Shown here: in pieces, positions 53,912-63,538 of the stretch
How the letters are laid out: every line of letters begins with the position of its first letter
Position numbering within the stretch: position 1 is the first letter of the stretch
Source: Phaeodactylibacter sp.
Lineage (GTDB): Bacteria; Bacteroidota; Bacteroidia; Chitinophagales; Saprospiraceae
NCBI RefSeq assembly: GCF_022763345.1
Contig: NZ_JALEGS010000030.1
Span: 54,065-118,064, forward strand
Reading direction: 5' to 3'
DNA length: 64,000 bases
The notes under the pieces: model-generated
What the model was told of the DNA's origin: nothing
The model's database searches: none
Seen by the model: only the letters and a program-made list of their open reading frames with translations
Program-made: the position numbers and the translations under genes

Positions 53912-56900
53912 ATGGTAAAATCAATACTTTTCATTTCTGTCTTTGGGTTATGTCTTTTTTTATCCGGTTGCTCATCAGATGCCCCTTCCAGTTTATTTCG
54001 TGCGCACTCTCCTGAACAGACTGGGATAAAATTTGAAAACAATCTTGTTGAATCGGAAGACCTCAACATCATCACCTTTGAGTATTTCTACAACGGGGCA
54101 GGCGTAGGGGCTGGCGACATCAACAATGATGGCTTACCTGATCTTTTCTTTACCGCTAATATGAGCCAGGCGAAGCTTTACCTCAACCTTGGCAATTTAC
54201 AATTCGAGGACATTACCGAAGACGCAGGAATAAAAACCCAGGGCCGTTGGACAACGGGTATCGCTATGGCAGACATTAACTCGGATGGCTGGATAGACCT
54301 TTATATCAGCTGTGCCGGGCCATACGAGCCAGAACGCAGGGCTAACCTTTGTTACCTTAATAATAGAGACGGTACCTTCACAGAAAGCGCTGCGAAACTT
54401 GGTATAGCTGATACAGGCCATACTACGCAAGCTGCCTTCTTCGATTACGACAGAGATGGTGATTTGGACCTCTACCTGCTCACCAACATAACAGAAGAAG
54501 TGGGCCCTAATGTCATTCGTAAAAAGAAAACCAATGGAGAATCCCCAAATACAGATCGGCTATACCGCAACGATGGTGGAATATTTACAAATATCTCGAC
54601 TGAAGCCGGTATTCTCAAAGAGGGCTATGGTCTGGGAATCAGTGTCACCGACATCAATCAAGATGGATGGCTAGATGTTTATGTATCTAATGATTACCTT
54701 TCTAATGACCTACTCTACATCAATCAGCAAGACGGCACCTTCAAAGACCAGGCCGCCGATTACTTTCGTCATACGAGTTATTCTGCTATGGGCAATGATG
54801 TAGCCGATTACAATAATGACGCCCGTCCTGATATCATCGCACTTGATATGCTCCCCCCGGATAATTTGCGGCGGAAGCTCATGATTGGCTCCATAAATTA
54901 CGACCGTTTTCGCTCAGAACTCATCACCGGCTACACGCCACAGTATATGCGAAATACACTACAGTTGAATCAAGGGATGACCAGTAGTGGCGATTTGGCA
55001 TTTAGTGAAATTGGTCAGCTGGCAGGTATCCATAGTACGGATTGGAGCTGGAGCCCCCTGCTAGCCGACATCGATAATGATGGCTGGAAGGACTTACTAA
55101 TCACCAACGGCTACCCGCGGGACATTACCAACATGGATTTCTCAGCCTACAAAATGGACCAACTCACCAAAGGGCAGTACGGCTCAGATATGCGAGCAAC
55201 CTTCCTTAAGGCGCTACAGTCACTAGATGGTGCCCACTTGCCAAATTTCGCATTCAGAAACCGGGGCGATCTAACCTTCGAGGAAGTATCAACAGCCTGG
55301 GGCTTTACAGAAGCCAGTTTTTCCCACGGTGCAGCCTTAGCTGATCTTGATGCCGATGGGGACCTGGACTACATCGTTAACAACACCCAGGCTCCGGCGA
55401 TGGTGTACGAAAACACCACTACCCATCAAAACTATTTGCAACTTACGCTGCAGCCAATGTCACTCTCCATTGGTTCGAAAGTTTGGATATACATCAATGG
55501 GCAGCAACAGTTTCAGGAACTTGTTCCTTATCGGGGTTATCAGTCTTCTATTGAGCCCCTATTACACTTCGGACTTGGCAACAACAAAGAGGCAGATTCT
55601 ATTCGTATCGTCTGGCCAGATGGCCGTGTACAACAAATTGGAAAAACAGCTGCAAATCAGCGGTTAAAAATCACCCAGTCAGAGGCTGCTCAGCCACGCT
55701 TAACGAAAAAAGGGACCAAATTAACAAAGCCTCTATTGGAGAAAGTAACAGCACCTATTGGTCTGGACTACCAACATATGGAGGCGCATTATGCAGACTT
55801 CAAAGTGCAGCCATTACTACCCCATAAGCATTCTCAACAAGGGCCCAAAATGAGTATGGGCGATCTGAACGGGGACGGTCTGGAAGATTTTTTCGTGGGC
55901 GGTGCATTCAAACAAGCCGGGCAGGTTTTTTTCCAACAGGCAGACGGGCGTTTTCATCACCAACCCCTCAGCACTCAGGGGCCTCACTATGAAGAAGACA
56001 TTGGCAGTGTTTTTTTTGATGCTGACCAGGATGGAGACCTTGACATTTACGTTTGCAGCGGAGGGAGTGAATTTAACGTTGGTTCACCTTACTATCAAGA
56101 CCGTTTGTACTTCAATGATGGCAAGGGCCAATTCACACATGCAGGATCAGCCCTGCCAGACCTGCGCACCAGTACCAGTGCGGTAGCGGCCGCTGATTAT
56201 GACGGAGATGGAGACCTCGATCTTTTTGTAGGCGGACGGATTGACCCGGGCAATTACGCAAACACTCCAATCAGCTACCTTTTAGAAAACCAAAATGGGT
56301 ACTTCAAGGATGTCACAGCGGTTAATGCAGCTATTCTTCAAAACATAGGACGTGTGACCGATGTACACTGGGCAGATTTCAATCAGGACAATCGACCTGA
56401 CTTGCTCTTAGCCGGAGAATGGATGCCACTAACCATAGCATGGAATAAAGCGAGTGGCTTTGAACTGCAAGCCCTTCCTCATTCAATTGGCTGGTGGAAC
56501 GCGCTCTGCGTTGCCGACCTGGATGCAGATGGAGATTTGGATTTTGTAGGTGGAAATCTGGGCTTGAACAATCCATACCATTCCACTCCTGAGAAACCGC
56601 TCAGTTTGCAAATTGCTGATTTTGATGGTAATAACCGAGCCGATGCCATAATGACTTTTTTCTTGAAGGAACGTGAAGTACCTGTGCATTTCCGGGATGA
56701 TTTGAGGGCCTGGCTACTTCCCCTTCGCAAGCAATACCCCGATTACAAAAGCTACGCAGAGGCAGATTGGGAAGACGTATTTCCTAACCACAAGGCAAAA
56801 ACTACTTCCATTGAGACTTTCGCCAGCGCGTGGGTGGAAAATACGGAATCCGGATTTTTACTGCACGAACTGCCAATACAAGCGCAATTTGCACCTATTC

Positions 56901-57199
56901 ACGCTATTGCCACCAGTGATGCAAATCAAGATGGCAACTTGGACTTAATACTTGCAGGGAACGATTTTGCTACAGAAACCAATACAGGCCGATACGATTC
57001 CCTAAACGGCCTTTTGCTGGTAAAAACAGAAGCAGGTTACCAAGCATGTGAAATTGCGGAAAGCGGGCTCTATCTGCCCGGTGACCAAAAGTCATTGATT
57101 ATTCTAAACTATGCTAAGGGAGGATTACTGATGGTCAGTGGTGAGAATGATGGAAAAATTAGCGCATATCAATTTAGTCGTTCTCCCTCTGAAGAGTAA
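53912..57199 (+). CDS. Large FG-GAP/VCBS-repeat lipoprotein with ASPIC/UnbV domain (CRTAC1-like)
   Basis: A 1095-residue predicted lipoprotein (FGLCLFLSGC, lipid Cys at about residue 20). Two blocks of FG-GAP/VCBS repeats, each with calcium-binding loops such as DINNDGLPD, DINSDGWID, DYDRDGDLDLY, DLNGDGLED and DYDGDGDLDLF, form integrin-like propellers at about 50-480 and 640-1080. Between them, at about 525-585, is an ASPIC/UnbV domain (PYRGYQSSIEPLLHFGLG, IRIVWPDGRVQ). Such proteins are common beside SusC/SusD pairs in Bacteroidota (family knowledge), as here, but their function is not established. The gene converges on the T9SS protein gene and ends at a good terminator. Confidence 0.88.
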   Translation: MVKSILFISVFGLCLFLSGCSSDAPSSLFRAHSPEQTGIKFENNLVESEDLNIITFEYFYNGAGVGAGDINNDGLPDLFFTANMSQAKLYLNLGNLQFEDITEDAGIKTQGRWTTGIAMADINSDGWIDLYISCAGPYEPERRANLCYLNNRDGTFTESAAKLGIADTGHTTQAAFFDYDRDGDLDLYLLTNITEEVGPNVIRKKKTNGESPNTDRLYRNDGGIFTNISTEAGILKEGYGLGISVTDINQDGWLDVYVSNDYLSNDLLYINQQDGTFKDQAADYFRHTSYSAMGNDVADYNNDARPDIIALDMLPPDNLRRKLMIGSINYDRFRSELITGYTPQYMRNTLQLNQGMTSSGDLAFSEIGQLAGIHSTDWSWSPLLADIDNDGWKDLLITNGYPRDITNMDFSAYKMDQLTKGQYGSDMRATFLKALQSLDGAHLPNFAFRNRGDLTFEEVSTAWGFTEASFSHGAALADLDADGDLDYIVNNTQAPAMVYENTTTHQNYLQLTLQPMSLSIGSKVWIYINGQQQFQELVPYRGYQSSIEPLLHFGLGNNKEADSIRIVWPDGRVQQIGKTAANQRLKITQSEAAQPRLTKKGTKLTKPLLEKVTAPIGLDYQHMEAHYADFKVQPLLPHKHSQQGPKMSMGDLNGDGLEDFFVGGAFKQAGQVFFQQADGRFHHQPLSTQGPHYEEDIGSVFFDADQDGDLDIYVCSGGSEFNVGSPYYQDRLYFNDGKGQFTHAGSALPDLRTSTSAVAAADYDGDGDLDLFVGGRIDPGNYANTPISYLLENQNGYFKDVTAVNAAILQNIGRVTDVHWADFNQDNRPDLLLAGEWMPLTIAWNKASGFELQALPHSIGWWNALCVADLDADGDLDFVGGNLGLNNPYHSTPEKPLSLQIADFDGNNRADAIMTFFLKEREVPVHFRDDLRAWLLPLRKQYPDYKSYAEADWEDVFPNHKAKTTSIETFASAWVENTESGFLLHELPIQAQFAPIHAIATSDANQDGNLDLILAGNDFATETNTGRYDSLNGLLLVKTEAGYQACEIAESGLYLPGDQKSLIILNYAKGGLLMVSGENDGKISAYQFSRSPSEE

Positions 57200-57226
57200 A
57201 AACTTCATTTTCATACATTACTTTTC

Positions 57227-57266
57227 GAGCCGCCTATTTGATTGAATAAGCGGCTCTTTTTATTTT
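57227..57266 (+). terminator. Terminator after the FG-GAP lipoprotein gene
   Basis: GAGCCGC (57227-57233) pairs with GCGGCTC (57250-57256), with extra AT pairing in the loop, followed by TTTTTATTTT. It begins 28 bases after the stop codon and overlaps the stop of the convergent gene. Confidence 0.8.
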
Positions 57267-58393
57267 ACCAGGATTACTTTTCCGACTCGATGACGAGCCT
57301 CCCCCCCACAATCAAGGCGGGCTTTCCAAAAATAAATACCTGAAGTATACCAATCCCTCAATTGTACCCAACTCGACTCATCGTATCGACCAACAAGCCG
57401 ACCAGCTGCATCATACAAATAAAGCTCAAGGCTCAGCAATTGTAGTGGCAAGTTCAATTGCCCATCAGGCCCAAAAGGATTAGACCAACTTAAGTCACAA
57501 CTGCAATCATTAGCCTGTACATTAAACCGGGTAGTCGTTTGATAACACCCCCAATCCGTAATCAGGCTATATTCCCCAGGCTGCTCTACCCAACGTTCGC
57601 GAACTGTTCTGCTATCTGACCACAGGTAGGATAGTGCACCATGTTGCCCGGCAAGCAAGATTGCTTCGTCTTGGCAGACAAAGGTATCAACGTATGACTC
57701 AAATCTTTCCGGCAATCGACAAGGGGTGATGCTGACATCATCGATGTAATAGTAAACGGTTGGCGATTGCTCGTTATCTTTGAGCAATAAGAGTTCAGTA
57801 TCTATTTGGAAGTTACCAATCGTTAAATATTGTTCCCCGCCCTTCGATTTGTAAACAGCGGAAAAAGATACCCAATCTTGCTGTTCTTCCAGTGGTACGC
57901 CAGGTATAAATCGCAATTGTGGCTCCTGAGTATAAATCGCCTGATTTTGCAATGGGCCTTCAGTGAGCAGAAAACCAACACCATCAGAAAAGTGGCTAGA
58001 AGCCTCAGCTACGCTGACCCAACAGCGGAATAGATAATCCCGGCCTGCCTGCAGGGGGCGGACCAGGGCAACAGAAAGGTACTCCCGGTAAGGTGGGTTA
58101 CCGTCAATTACGGGGACCCAGGTACGCAAGCCCGCATATCCATCTCCGCTATGAGGCACTTGTTCTCCCACCAGGTTAGCAGGTACGCCAGCACCAGTTG
58201 AAAAAGGCGCGCACCCATGGAAAAAATCGGTGGTTTGGTGGTTGGGAGCGTCCCATGCTTCTGCCAAATGGATCTGCCCGGGATAAGGCGGGCACTGGAG
58301 GTAAGCCTCAAAGCCTGGATTGGGCACTAAGTTTTGGGCGACAATGGCTAAATGCCCAAAAAGAAGTAGAATTATATTCCAAACTACCTTCAT
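57260..58393 (-). CDS. Secreted protein with T9SS-type C-terminus and NLVPNPGFE domain
   Basis: A 377-residue secreted protein. Signal MKVVWNIILLLFGHLAIVAQ. It continues with NLVPNPGFEAYLQCPPYPGQ, an N-terminal jelly-roll pattern frequent in gliding/surface proteins of Bacteroidota. Residues about 225-300 form an Ig-like segment (ALSYLWSDSRTVRERWVEQPGEYSL), and the last 75 residues resemble a sorting domain (LELYLYDAAGRLVGRYD, GIYFWKARLDCGG, KVILVK). Function unknown; an adhesin or matrix part is plausible. It follows the lipocalin-like lipoprotein gene by 11 bases and is probably cotranscribed with it. Confidence 0.75.
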   Translation of the reverse strand: MKVVWNIILLLFGHLAIVAQNLVPNPGFEAYLQCPPYPGQIHLAEAWDAPNHQTTDFFHGCAPFSTGAGVPANLVGEQVPHSGDGYAGLRTWVPVIDGNPPYREYLSVALVRPLQAGRDYLFRCWVSVAEASSHFSDGVGFLLTEGPLQNQAIYTQEPQLRFIPGVPLEEQQDWVSFSAVYKSKGGEQYLTIGNFQIDTELLLLKDNEQSPTVYYYIDDVSITPCRLPERFESYVDTFVCQDEAILLAGQHGALSYLWSDSRTVRERWVEQPGEYSLITDWGCYQTTTRFNVQANDCSCDLSWSNPFGPDGQLNLPLQLLSLELYLYDAAGRLVGRYDESSWVQLRDWYTSGIYFWKARLDCGGEARHRVGKVILVK

Positions 58394-58404
58394 AGTTAGT
58401 TATT

Positions 58405-58845
58405 TTAATCCTTTGAGAGCGTATTTACTTTCCCTTCGGCATCTATTCGCGAAAAAAAACGAATTTCATACCGCTCCTGCGATTTCCCTGAAAACAATGG
58501 TGCTTTATCTCTTTTCAACACCAGGTAATCCGGGCGTAAGTCTATGATTTCAAACCAACCTTCCTTAGACTCGCTTTCAGATATCCAAAACAAACTATCC
58601 CCTGACAAACGATAGCGATAAGGCCGAAAGGTTCCAAATTTAATTTCTTTCATTTTGCCATCTGGCGTATATTCATAATCCGCCCAATCCATCCCCTTCT
58701 CGTACGCCCAAATGTCAAATCCATTGTAATAAGAATAAACAGAGTCTACTTGCCAGGTACCCAATATTAATTCTTCCGGATCAGAGGCGCAGCTACAACA
58801 AATCAAGACCATAGCAAATACTACAAAAAACCTTGCACAACTCAT
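58405..58845 (-). CDS. Lipocalin-like small lipoprotein
   Basis: A 146-residue predicted lipoprotein. MVLICCSC gives the lipobox (several Cys; lipid Cys near residue 19). The mature part begins with the lipocalin-like phrase ILGTWQVDSVYSYYNG and continues as alternating beta strands (YRYRLSGDSLFWISE, IIDLRPDYLVLKRD) of the Lipocalin_2/DUF-type small barrels of Bacteroidota. The ligand is unknown. It lies downstream of the SusD terminator, with a near-consensus -7 element (TACTTTTTG, 58868-58876) 22 bases before its start. Confidence 0.7.
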   Translation of the reverse strand: MSCARFFVVFAMVLICCSCASDPEELILGTWQVDSVYSYYNGFDIWAYEKGMDWADYEYTPDGKMKEIKFGTFRPYRYRLSGDSLFWISESESKEGWFEIIDLRPDYLVLKRDKAPLFSGKSQERYEIRFFSRIDAEGKVNTLSKD

Positions 58846-58881
58846 CTTGCATTCAATTGAATAAAATCAAAAAGTAAATAT

Positions 58882-58919
58882 AAAAAAGTCAGGACCCAGA
58901 CGGAAAGCCTGAGCCCTGA
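58882..58919 (-). terminator. Terminator of the susC-susD operon
   Basis: On the minus strand, an 11-base stem with two G-U pairs (TCAGGGCTCAG with CTGGGTCCTGA), a 9-base loop, then CTTTTTTATATTT, 56 bases after the SusD stop. It separates the SusC/SusD mRNA from the lipocalin-like gene. Confidence 0.75.
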
Positions 58920-58975
58920 GTAATAGACGTAAACTTTATAAGCGCCCAGCACCTAGTAAAAAGCGCCGGAAAATT

Positions 58976-60412
58976 CTAATAATTCGGGTTCTGCTCCAGT
59001 ACGCCGTTGCTAAGATCAATCTCCCGTTGTGGAATGGCAAAGTAGTAGTGCTTTGGCCGCTGGAAATCACGGGATGGCTTAAATGCGCCACGGTCCTCTC
59101 TGTAATGCTCTACGATGTCGATAAAGCCTGCCTTATCCCAACGCATCAAATCCTGGTGGCGCTGGTTTTCACCGGACAGCTCTACCCGACGTTCATGAAT
59201 CAGTTCGTTCATACCAGCGCCACTTACAGGCTCCAAGCCTGCACGCTCCCGGACGGCATTAATTTCTGCATCTCCTGCACCGTTGCCATCGCGACGGATT
59301 TTTGCTTCTGCAACCATTAAGTAAACATCAGCAGATCGAAGAACAGGTACGTTTTGGCTGCCATCCAGTCCACCAGATTCACGCCAGCTGGCAAACTTCA
59401 GAAAATGATAACCCGTGCTGGAAAGGTCAGCGGTATACTCTGTTGGTCCACGATCGCCACCTAAATCGATGATATCGCCGGGTTTCATGATAGAATAATC
59501 GAGGCGGGGATCGCCTTCCTCAAACTCATCTACCAAGTCTTGAATTGGCTCGTGGAAGTCCCACCCTCCCCAAGGGCGTGGGGTTGAGTAAATTCGGTAG
59601 GCACAAGTAGTCCAACCATCCTGTGCCTGCACAGAGAAAAGCATTTCTGGGTTGTTCTCGGTTTCTATTTGGAAGTTATCGCCGAAGTCAGCAGCTAATG
59701 GATAAGGGCCGTTGATAACGCGCTCACCATGCTCAATCACTTTATCCATATTGTCCATGTACAAATATAGCTTTGCCAGGAAACCATTAGCGGTACCGCT
59801 GGTTGGCCGCCCAATATCTGCACCTGAATAGCTGGCAGGAAGCAAAGCAGCCGCTTCCAGCCAATCTGACTCAATGGCTGCCCGCATCTCGTCGGCAGTT
59901 GCTTTTGGCTTGTTGAAGTTGCCGTCAATAACATCTTGCTCAAAAATGAGTGGAAGCTCCCCGTAAATCACATGCAAACGCCAGTTGGCGAAACCACGCA
60001 TGAAATAAGCTTCTCCCAGAACACGATCCTTCAATGCAGGATCCATATCGATATCAGGCACGTTGATCAGGATGGCATTCGCGCGGTTCACAATTTCATA
60101 TTTCCGGCTATATCCATGGCGTAGCTGTGCGTTATCCGGATCGAAAACGAACTCCTCAATGGCTTGGTCTTCACCGTGGTCACCTGCACGCCAGAAATCA
60201 TCACTACAGATTTCAAAAGTCTGTTCGCCGTGTCCATATAACTGCTCATCGTTAAGCGGATCGTACAGGGCATTTGCAGCAGCTACTGCATCATCAGCAT
60301 TACGCCAAAAAGTTGCAGAAGTAGATTGGGCATAAGGAGTAGAGTCCAAAAACTCTTCACTACAGCCAAAAAGCAATGTAATAAGGGGTAAAAGGAGGAT
60401 GATATTTTTCAT
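58976..60412 (-). CDS. susD: SusD/RagB-family nutrient-binding outer-membrane lipoprotein
   Basis: A 478-residue lipoprotein (LLPLITLLFGC, lipid Cys17) that caps the SusC channel and binds the nutrient. Family marks: FLDSTPYAQSTSATFWRNADDAVAAANALYD (read in two parts), the TPR-helix region YFMRGFANWRLHVIYGELPLIFE, the SAKLYLYMDN-like FLAKLYLYMDN, and the C-terminal LIHERRVELSGENQRHQDLMRWDKAG, with FAIPQREIDLSNGVLEQNPNY closing. The substrate cannot be told from sequence; no glycosidase is adjacent. It follows the SusC gene by 30 bases. Confidence 0.95.
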   Translation of the reverse strand: MKNIILLLPLITLLFGCSEEFLDSTPYAQSTSATFWRNADDAVAAANALYDPLNDEQLYGHGEQTFEICSDDFWRAGDHGEDQAIEEFVFDPDNAQLRHGYSRKYEIVNRANAILINVPDIDMDPALKDRVLGEAYFMRGFANWRLHVIYGELPLIFEQDVIDGNFNKPKATADEMRAAIESDWLEAAALLPASYSGADIGRPTSGTANGFLAKLYLYMDNMDKVIEHGERVINGPYPLAADFGDNFQIETENNPEMLFSVQAQDGWTTCAYRIYSTPRPWGGWDFHEPIQDLVDEFEEGDPRLDYSIMKPGDIIDLGGDRGPTEYTADLSSTGYHFLKFASWRESGGLDGSQNVPVLRSADVYLMVAEAKIRRDGNGAGDAEINAVRERAGLEPVSGAGMNELIHERRVELSGENQRHQDLMRWDKAGFIDIVEHYREDRGAFKPSRDFQRPKHYYFAIPQREIDLSNGVLEQNPNY

Positions 60413-60442
60413 GATCCTATTTAGTTGTTGTAAGATTAGTAA

Positions 60443-63400
60443 TTAAAATCCAGCGGTCAGGCCAAAAACCCATGTACGGGCCTGAGGGTACTGCGCATAA
60501 TCAACATTGCTCTGAAGGTTTCCATCTATCAAACCGAGTTCAGGGTCCAGACCAGAGTAATCGGTGATGGTGAATACGTTTTGACCCGTAACATAAAACC
60601 TCAGATTTGTCATGCCAATGTTGCTCGTGATACTTTTGGGCAAAGTGTAGCCAAGGGATAGGTTCTTCAACCGAAGGAAGCTTCCATCCTCGATGAATAG
60701 ATCAGAAGTCCGGAAGTTAAGGTTGTCTCTATTTACGGATGCGCGAGGAATGGAATTGCTGCTACCCTCACCTGTCCAACGGTTTTCAGCTTCTGCATAA
60801 AGGTTAAACGGATAGGAGGCATCCAGCCCCTGCATACGGTCGGCATTATAAATGTCTACCCCTGCTACTCCAAGGAAGAAAATATTCAAGTCAAAACCTT
60901 TATAACCAAATCCAGCATTAAAGCCATACGTTACATCTGGCGTAGGGTCGCCAATTATTGTGCGGTCTTCATCATCAATTAAGCCGTCACCATTCAGATC
61001 AACAAACCTGACATCTCCTGGCTGAATCAGGCCTGCTTCCCGACGAGGATCATTGGCGATATTCGCATCATTCGAGATTTCACCAGCGTTTTGATATAGC
61101 CCGTCTGTTGTCCATCCAAAGAAGGTTCCGATAGGCTCACCCTCAAAAGTCCTGGCAATCTCCTGGTTAGGCCGGCCGTAAAATTGAGACGCTAAGAAGT
61201 TCCCATCAAAAAGAGTGGTAACTTCATTCCGGATGAATGCCGCATTACCACTGATATTGTAGGTAAAATCACCTTTACCGCCACGGTAGCTTAGTTCCAT
61301 CTCCAAGCCTTGGTTGCGCAATTCACCAACATTCTGGTCAGGCACATCTGTCCGGCCAATCGTTCCTACAGTAGGTGGTGCCAGCAACATATCCTTTGTA
61401 TCCTTGATGAAGTAATTGAAAGTACCAAAGAGTCGGTTTTCAAGCAGTCCAATTTCAAGACCAAAGTTTAACATTTCTGCAGTTTCCCAGGAAATGCTTT
61501 CATTGGGGATGCGGCTTAGGCTTGCTCCCACTACCTGAGTGCTGCCATCCGGGCCGAAAGCATATCGGCGCCCGGATGCCACCAATGCAAGGTATTGCAA
61601 GTTAGCGACTTCCTGATTGCCTAATTGTCCCCATCCACCGGTAAGTTTCAGGAAGCTAATTCCCTCGACATTCTCAAAGAATTTCTCACGTGAGATTCGC
61701 CATCCCGCAGAAAAGGCTGGAAAAGTACCCCAGCGGTTATCAGGTGCGAAACGAGAGGAACCATCACGACGAACCGTAGCGGTAAGCAGGTAGCGTCCAT
61801 CATAAGAATAGTTCAGACGCCCAAATCCGGAAAGGAGAGAAAAGTCTTGCCGAGTCCCGCTTGCGCCGGAAATCGTGTTACCTGCATTCAGAAATCGCTG
61901 ATCAAATTCCTCATTTGGAAAATCTAAGCGTTGTGCAAAGAAGTTTTCTGAAACAAACTGCTGAGCCGTATAACCGCCGACCAGGTTTACCTGATGAACA
62001 CCCGCGAAGACTTTATCATAAGTTAGAAAATACTCTCCTAACAGGGAGTATGACTCGCCGTAGGAACGATCAAGCGCATTCCGGTCCCGGGCACGTATCT
62101 GCTGATCAATGATCGGAAAGAACTCTGTTCTGTCAAACAGTGAGGCGTCTGCAGCAAAATTACCGCGCAGTTTCAATCCATCAAGAATTTGAATTTCTGC
62201 GAAGAGGTTTCCAAGAAAACGGTTATTCGTTGCGATATCATCTTCGATATCCTGAGTAAAAATAGGGTTGTTGATGTCTCCGAATTGACCACTGACCTGG
62301 GAAGAACCATACTGTCCAATCTCGTGGCCTGGAAGGGCTTCGTTTACAATAACGGGCAAGCCTGGGTGAAACCTGATAGCGCTCCAAACCAAGCCTGTTT
62401 GAGCAGAATTGGTATTCAGAAAATTACCCTCCTGACGAGTAAGCTGCATGTTTTCACCAATTGTCAGCCAATCCGTTACCTTAAATGTAGAATTAATACG
62501 TGCATAGTAACGGTCGAAGAAAGAGTTGTCTATTGTTCCTTCTTCGCTAAAATATCCACCTGTAAATGCAAAGCTGGTCCGTTCACTACCACCACTAATA
62601 GTGAAATCGTAATTCTGAGTGTAGCCGGTTTGGAAAAGTTCATCCTGCCAGTTAGTACGTTGGCGCTGAAATGCTGGTTCGTTCCAAATATCAGGAACAT
62701 CCAAACCGTCATTTTGATAAGCCTCTCTTTTAATATTCGTCAGCGATGGAGCGTCCAGTACATCAATACGGTTGGAAACATTGGAAATACCGGCGTATGC
62801 ATTGAACGTAACGGTTGTTCTTTCATTAAATCCGCCCTTCTTGGTAGTGATGAGCACTACACCATTAGCAGCCCGTGTACCATAGATTGCAGAAGAAGAA
62901 GCATCCTTTAATATCTCCATGGATTCGATATCATTCGGGTTAATATCGTTAATACTGCCATAAGCCAATGGGACGCCATCTACAACGATAAGAGGATTTG
63001 CATTGTTAACGGTACCGGTTCCACGAATCCGGATGGAACCACCATCTCCGGGCGCTCCACCATTACGAACGACCTGTACTCCAGCTGCTCTTCCTTGTAA
63101 AGCCTGAGATGCACCAATAACGGGCAGGTTTTGAAGGTCTTCTCCCTTCACAGAAGATATGGAGCCTGTTACATCCTCCTTTTCTTGAGTACCATACCCA
63201 ACCACAACCACTTCGTCAAGTAACCTAGAAGAGGTATTCAGGGTAATATCAATCTGAGATTGCCCATTAATAGAAACTTCACTGGGCTGATAACCTACGT
63301 AGGATACCAGGAGTATACCATTTTTGTCATTAACAAGCAGCTCGTAGTTACCTTCCACATCGGTTACAGTTCCCGCACTCGTTCCTTTAAGCTGAACTGA

Positions 63401-63538
63401 TGCGCCGATAAGGGGCTCGCCTGCTGTATCAGCAACTTTGCCAGCAACTTTAAATTCCTGTGCCAGGCCATTGAACGTAGTTCCCAAAAAAAGCAGCATA
63501 ATTGGGAATATACGCCAGAGTGTATAGCTTTTTTTCAT
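60443..63538 (-). CDS. susC: SusC/RagA-family TonB-linked outer-membrane receptor
   Basis: A 1031-residue outer-membrane channel driven by TonB, paired with the SusD lipoprotein. Signal peptide at about residues 1-26. Residues about 28-105 are a carboxypeptidase-regulatory-like domain (VAGKVADTAGEPLIGASVQLKG). The TonB-dependent plug at about 115-225 includes VVVVGYGTQEKEDVTGSIS and the SusC signature SIRIRGTGTVNNANPLIVVDGVP and SMEILKDASSSAIYGTRAANGVVLITTK (each longer, read in parts). The remainder is the 22-strand barrel, ending in WVFGLTAGF with a terminal Phe. A strong promoter 280 bases upstream gives it a long leader. Confidence 0.96.
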   Translation of the reverse strand: MKKSYTLWRIFPIMLLFLGTTFNGLAQEFKVAGKVADTAGEPLIGASVQLKGTSAGTVTDVEGNYELLVNDKNGILLVSYVGYQPSEVSINGQSQIDITLNTSSRLLDEVVVVGYGTQEKEDVTGSISSVKGEDLQNLPVIGASQALQGRAAGVQVVRNGGAPGDGGSIRIRGTGTVNNANPLIVVDGVPLAYGSINDINPNDIESMEILKDASSSAIYGTRAANGVVLITTKKGGFNERTTVTFNAYAGISNVSNRIDVLDAPSLTNIKREAYQNDGLDVPDIWNEPAFQRQRTNWQDELFQTGYTQNYDFTISGGSERTSFAFTGGYFSEEGTIDNSFFDRYYARINSTFKVTDWLTIGENMQLTRQEGNFLNTNSAQTGLVWSAIRFHPGLPVIVNEALPGHEIGQYGSSQVSGQFGDINNPIFTQDIEDDIATNNRFLGNLFAEIQILDGLKLRGNFAADASLFDRTEFFPIIDQQIRARDRNALDRSYGESYSLLGEYFLTYDKVFAGVHQVNLVGGYTAQQFVSENFFAQRLDFPNEEFDQRFLNAGNTISGASGTRQDFSLLSGFGRLNYSYDGRYLLTATVRRDGSSRFAPDNRWGTFPAFSAGWRISREKFFENVEGISFLKLTGGWGQLGNQEVANLQYLALVASGRRYAFGPDGSTQVVGASLSRIPNESISWETAEMLNFGLEIGLLENRLFGTFNYFIKDTKDMLLAPPTVGTIGRTDVPDQNVGELRNQGLEMELSYRGGKGDFTYNISGNAAFIRNEVTTLFDGNFLASQFYGRPNQEIARTFEGEPIGTFFGWTTDGLYQNAGEISNDANIANDPRREAGLIQPGDVRFVDLNGDGLIDDEDRTIIGDPTPDVTYGFNAGFGYKGFDLNIFFLGVAGVDIYNADRMQGLDASYPFNLYAEAENRWTGEGSSNSIPRASVNRDNLNFRTSDLFIEDGSFLRLKNLSLGYTLPKSITSNIGMTNLRFYVTGQNVFTITDYSGLDPELGLIDGNLQSNVDYAQYPQARTWVFGLTAGF

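Noticed and set aside
58976..63538. The SusC/SusD pair as part of the beta-glucan locus
   Set aside because: It lies more than 13 kb away from the operon start, with its own promoter and terminator and unrelated genes in between; no glycosidase is adjacent.
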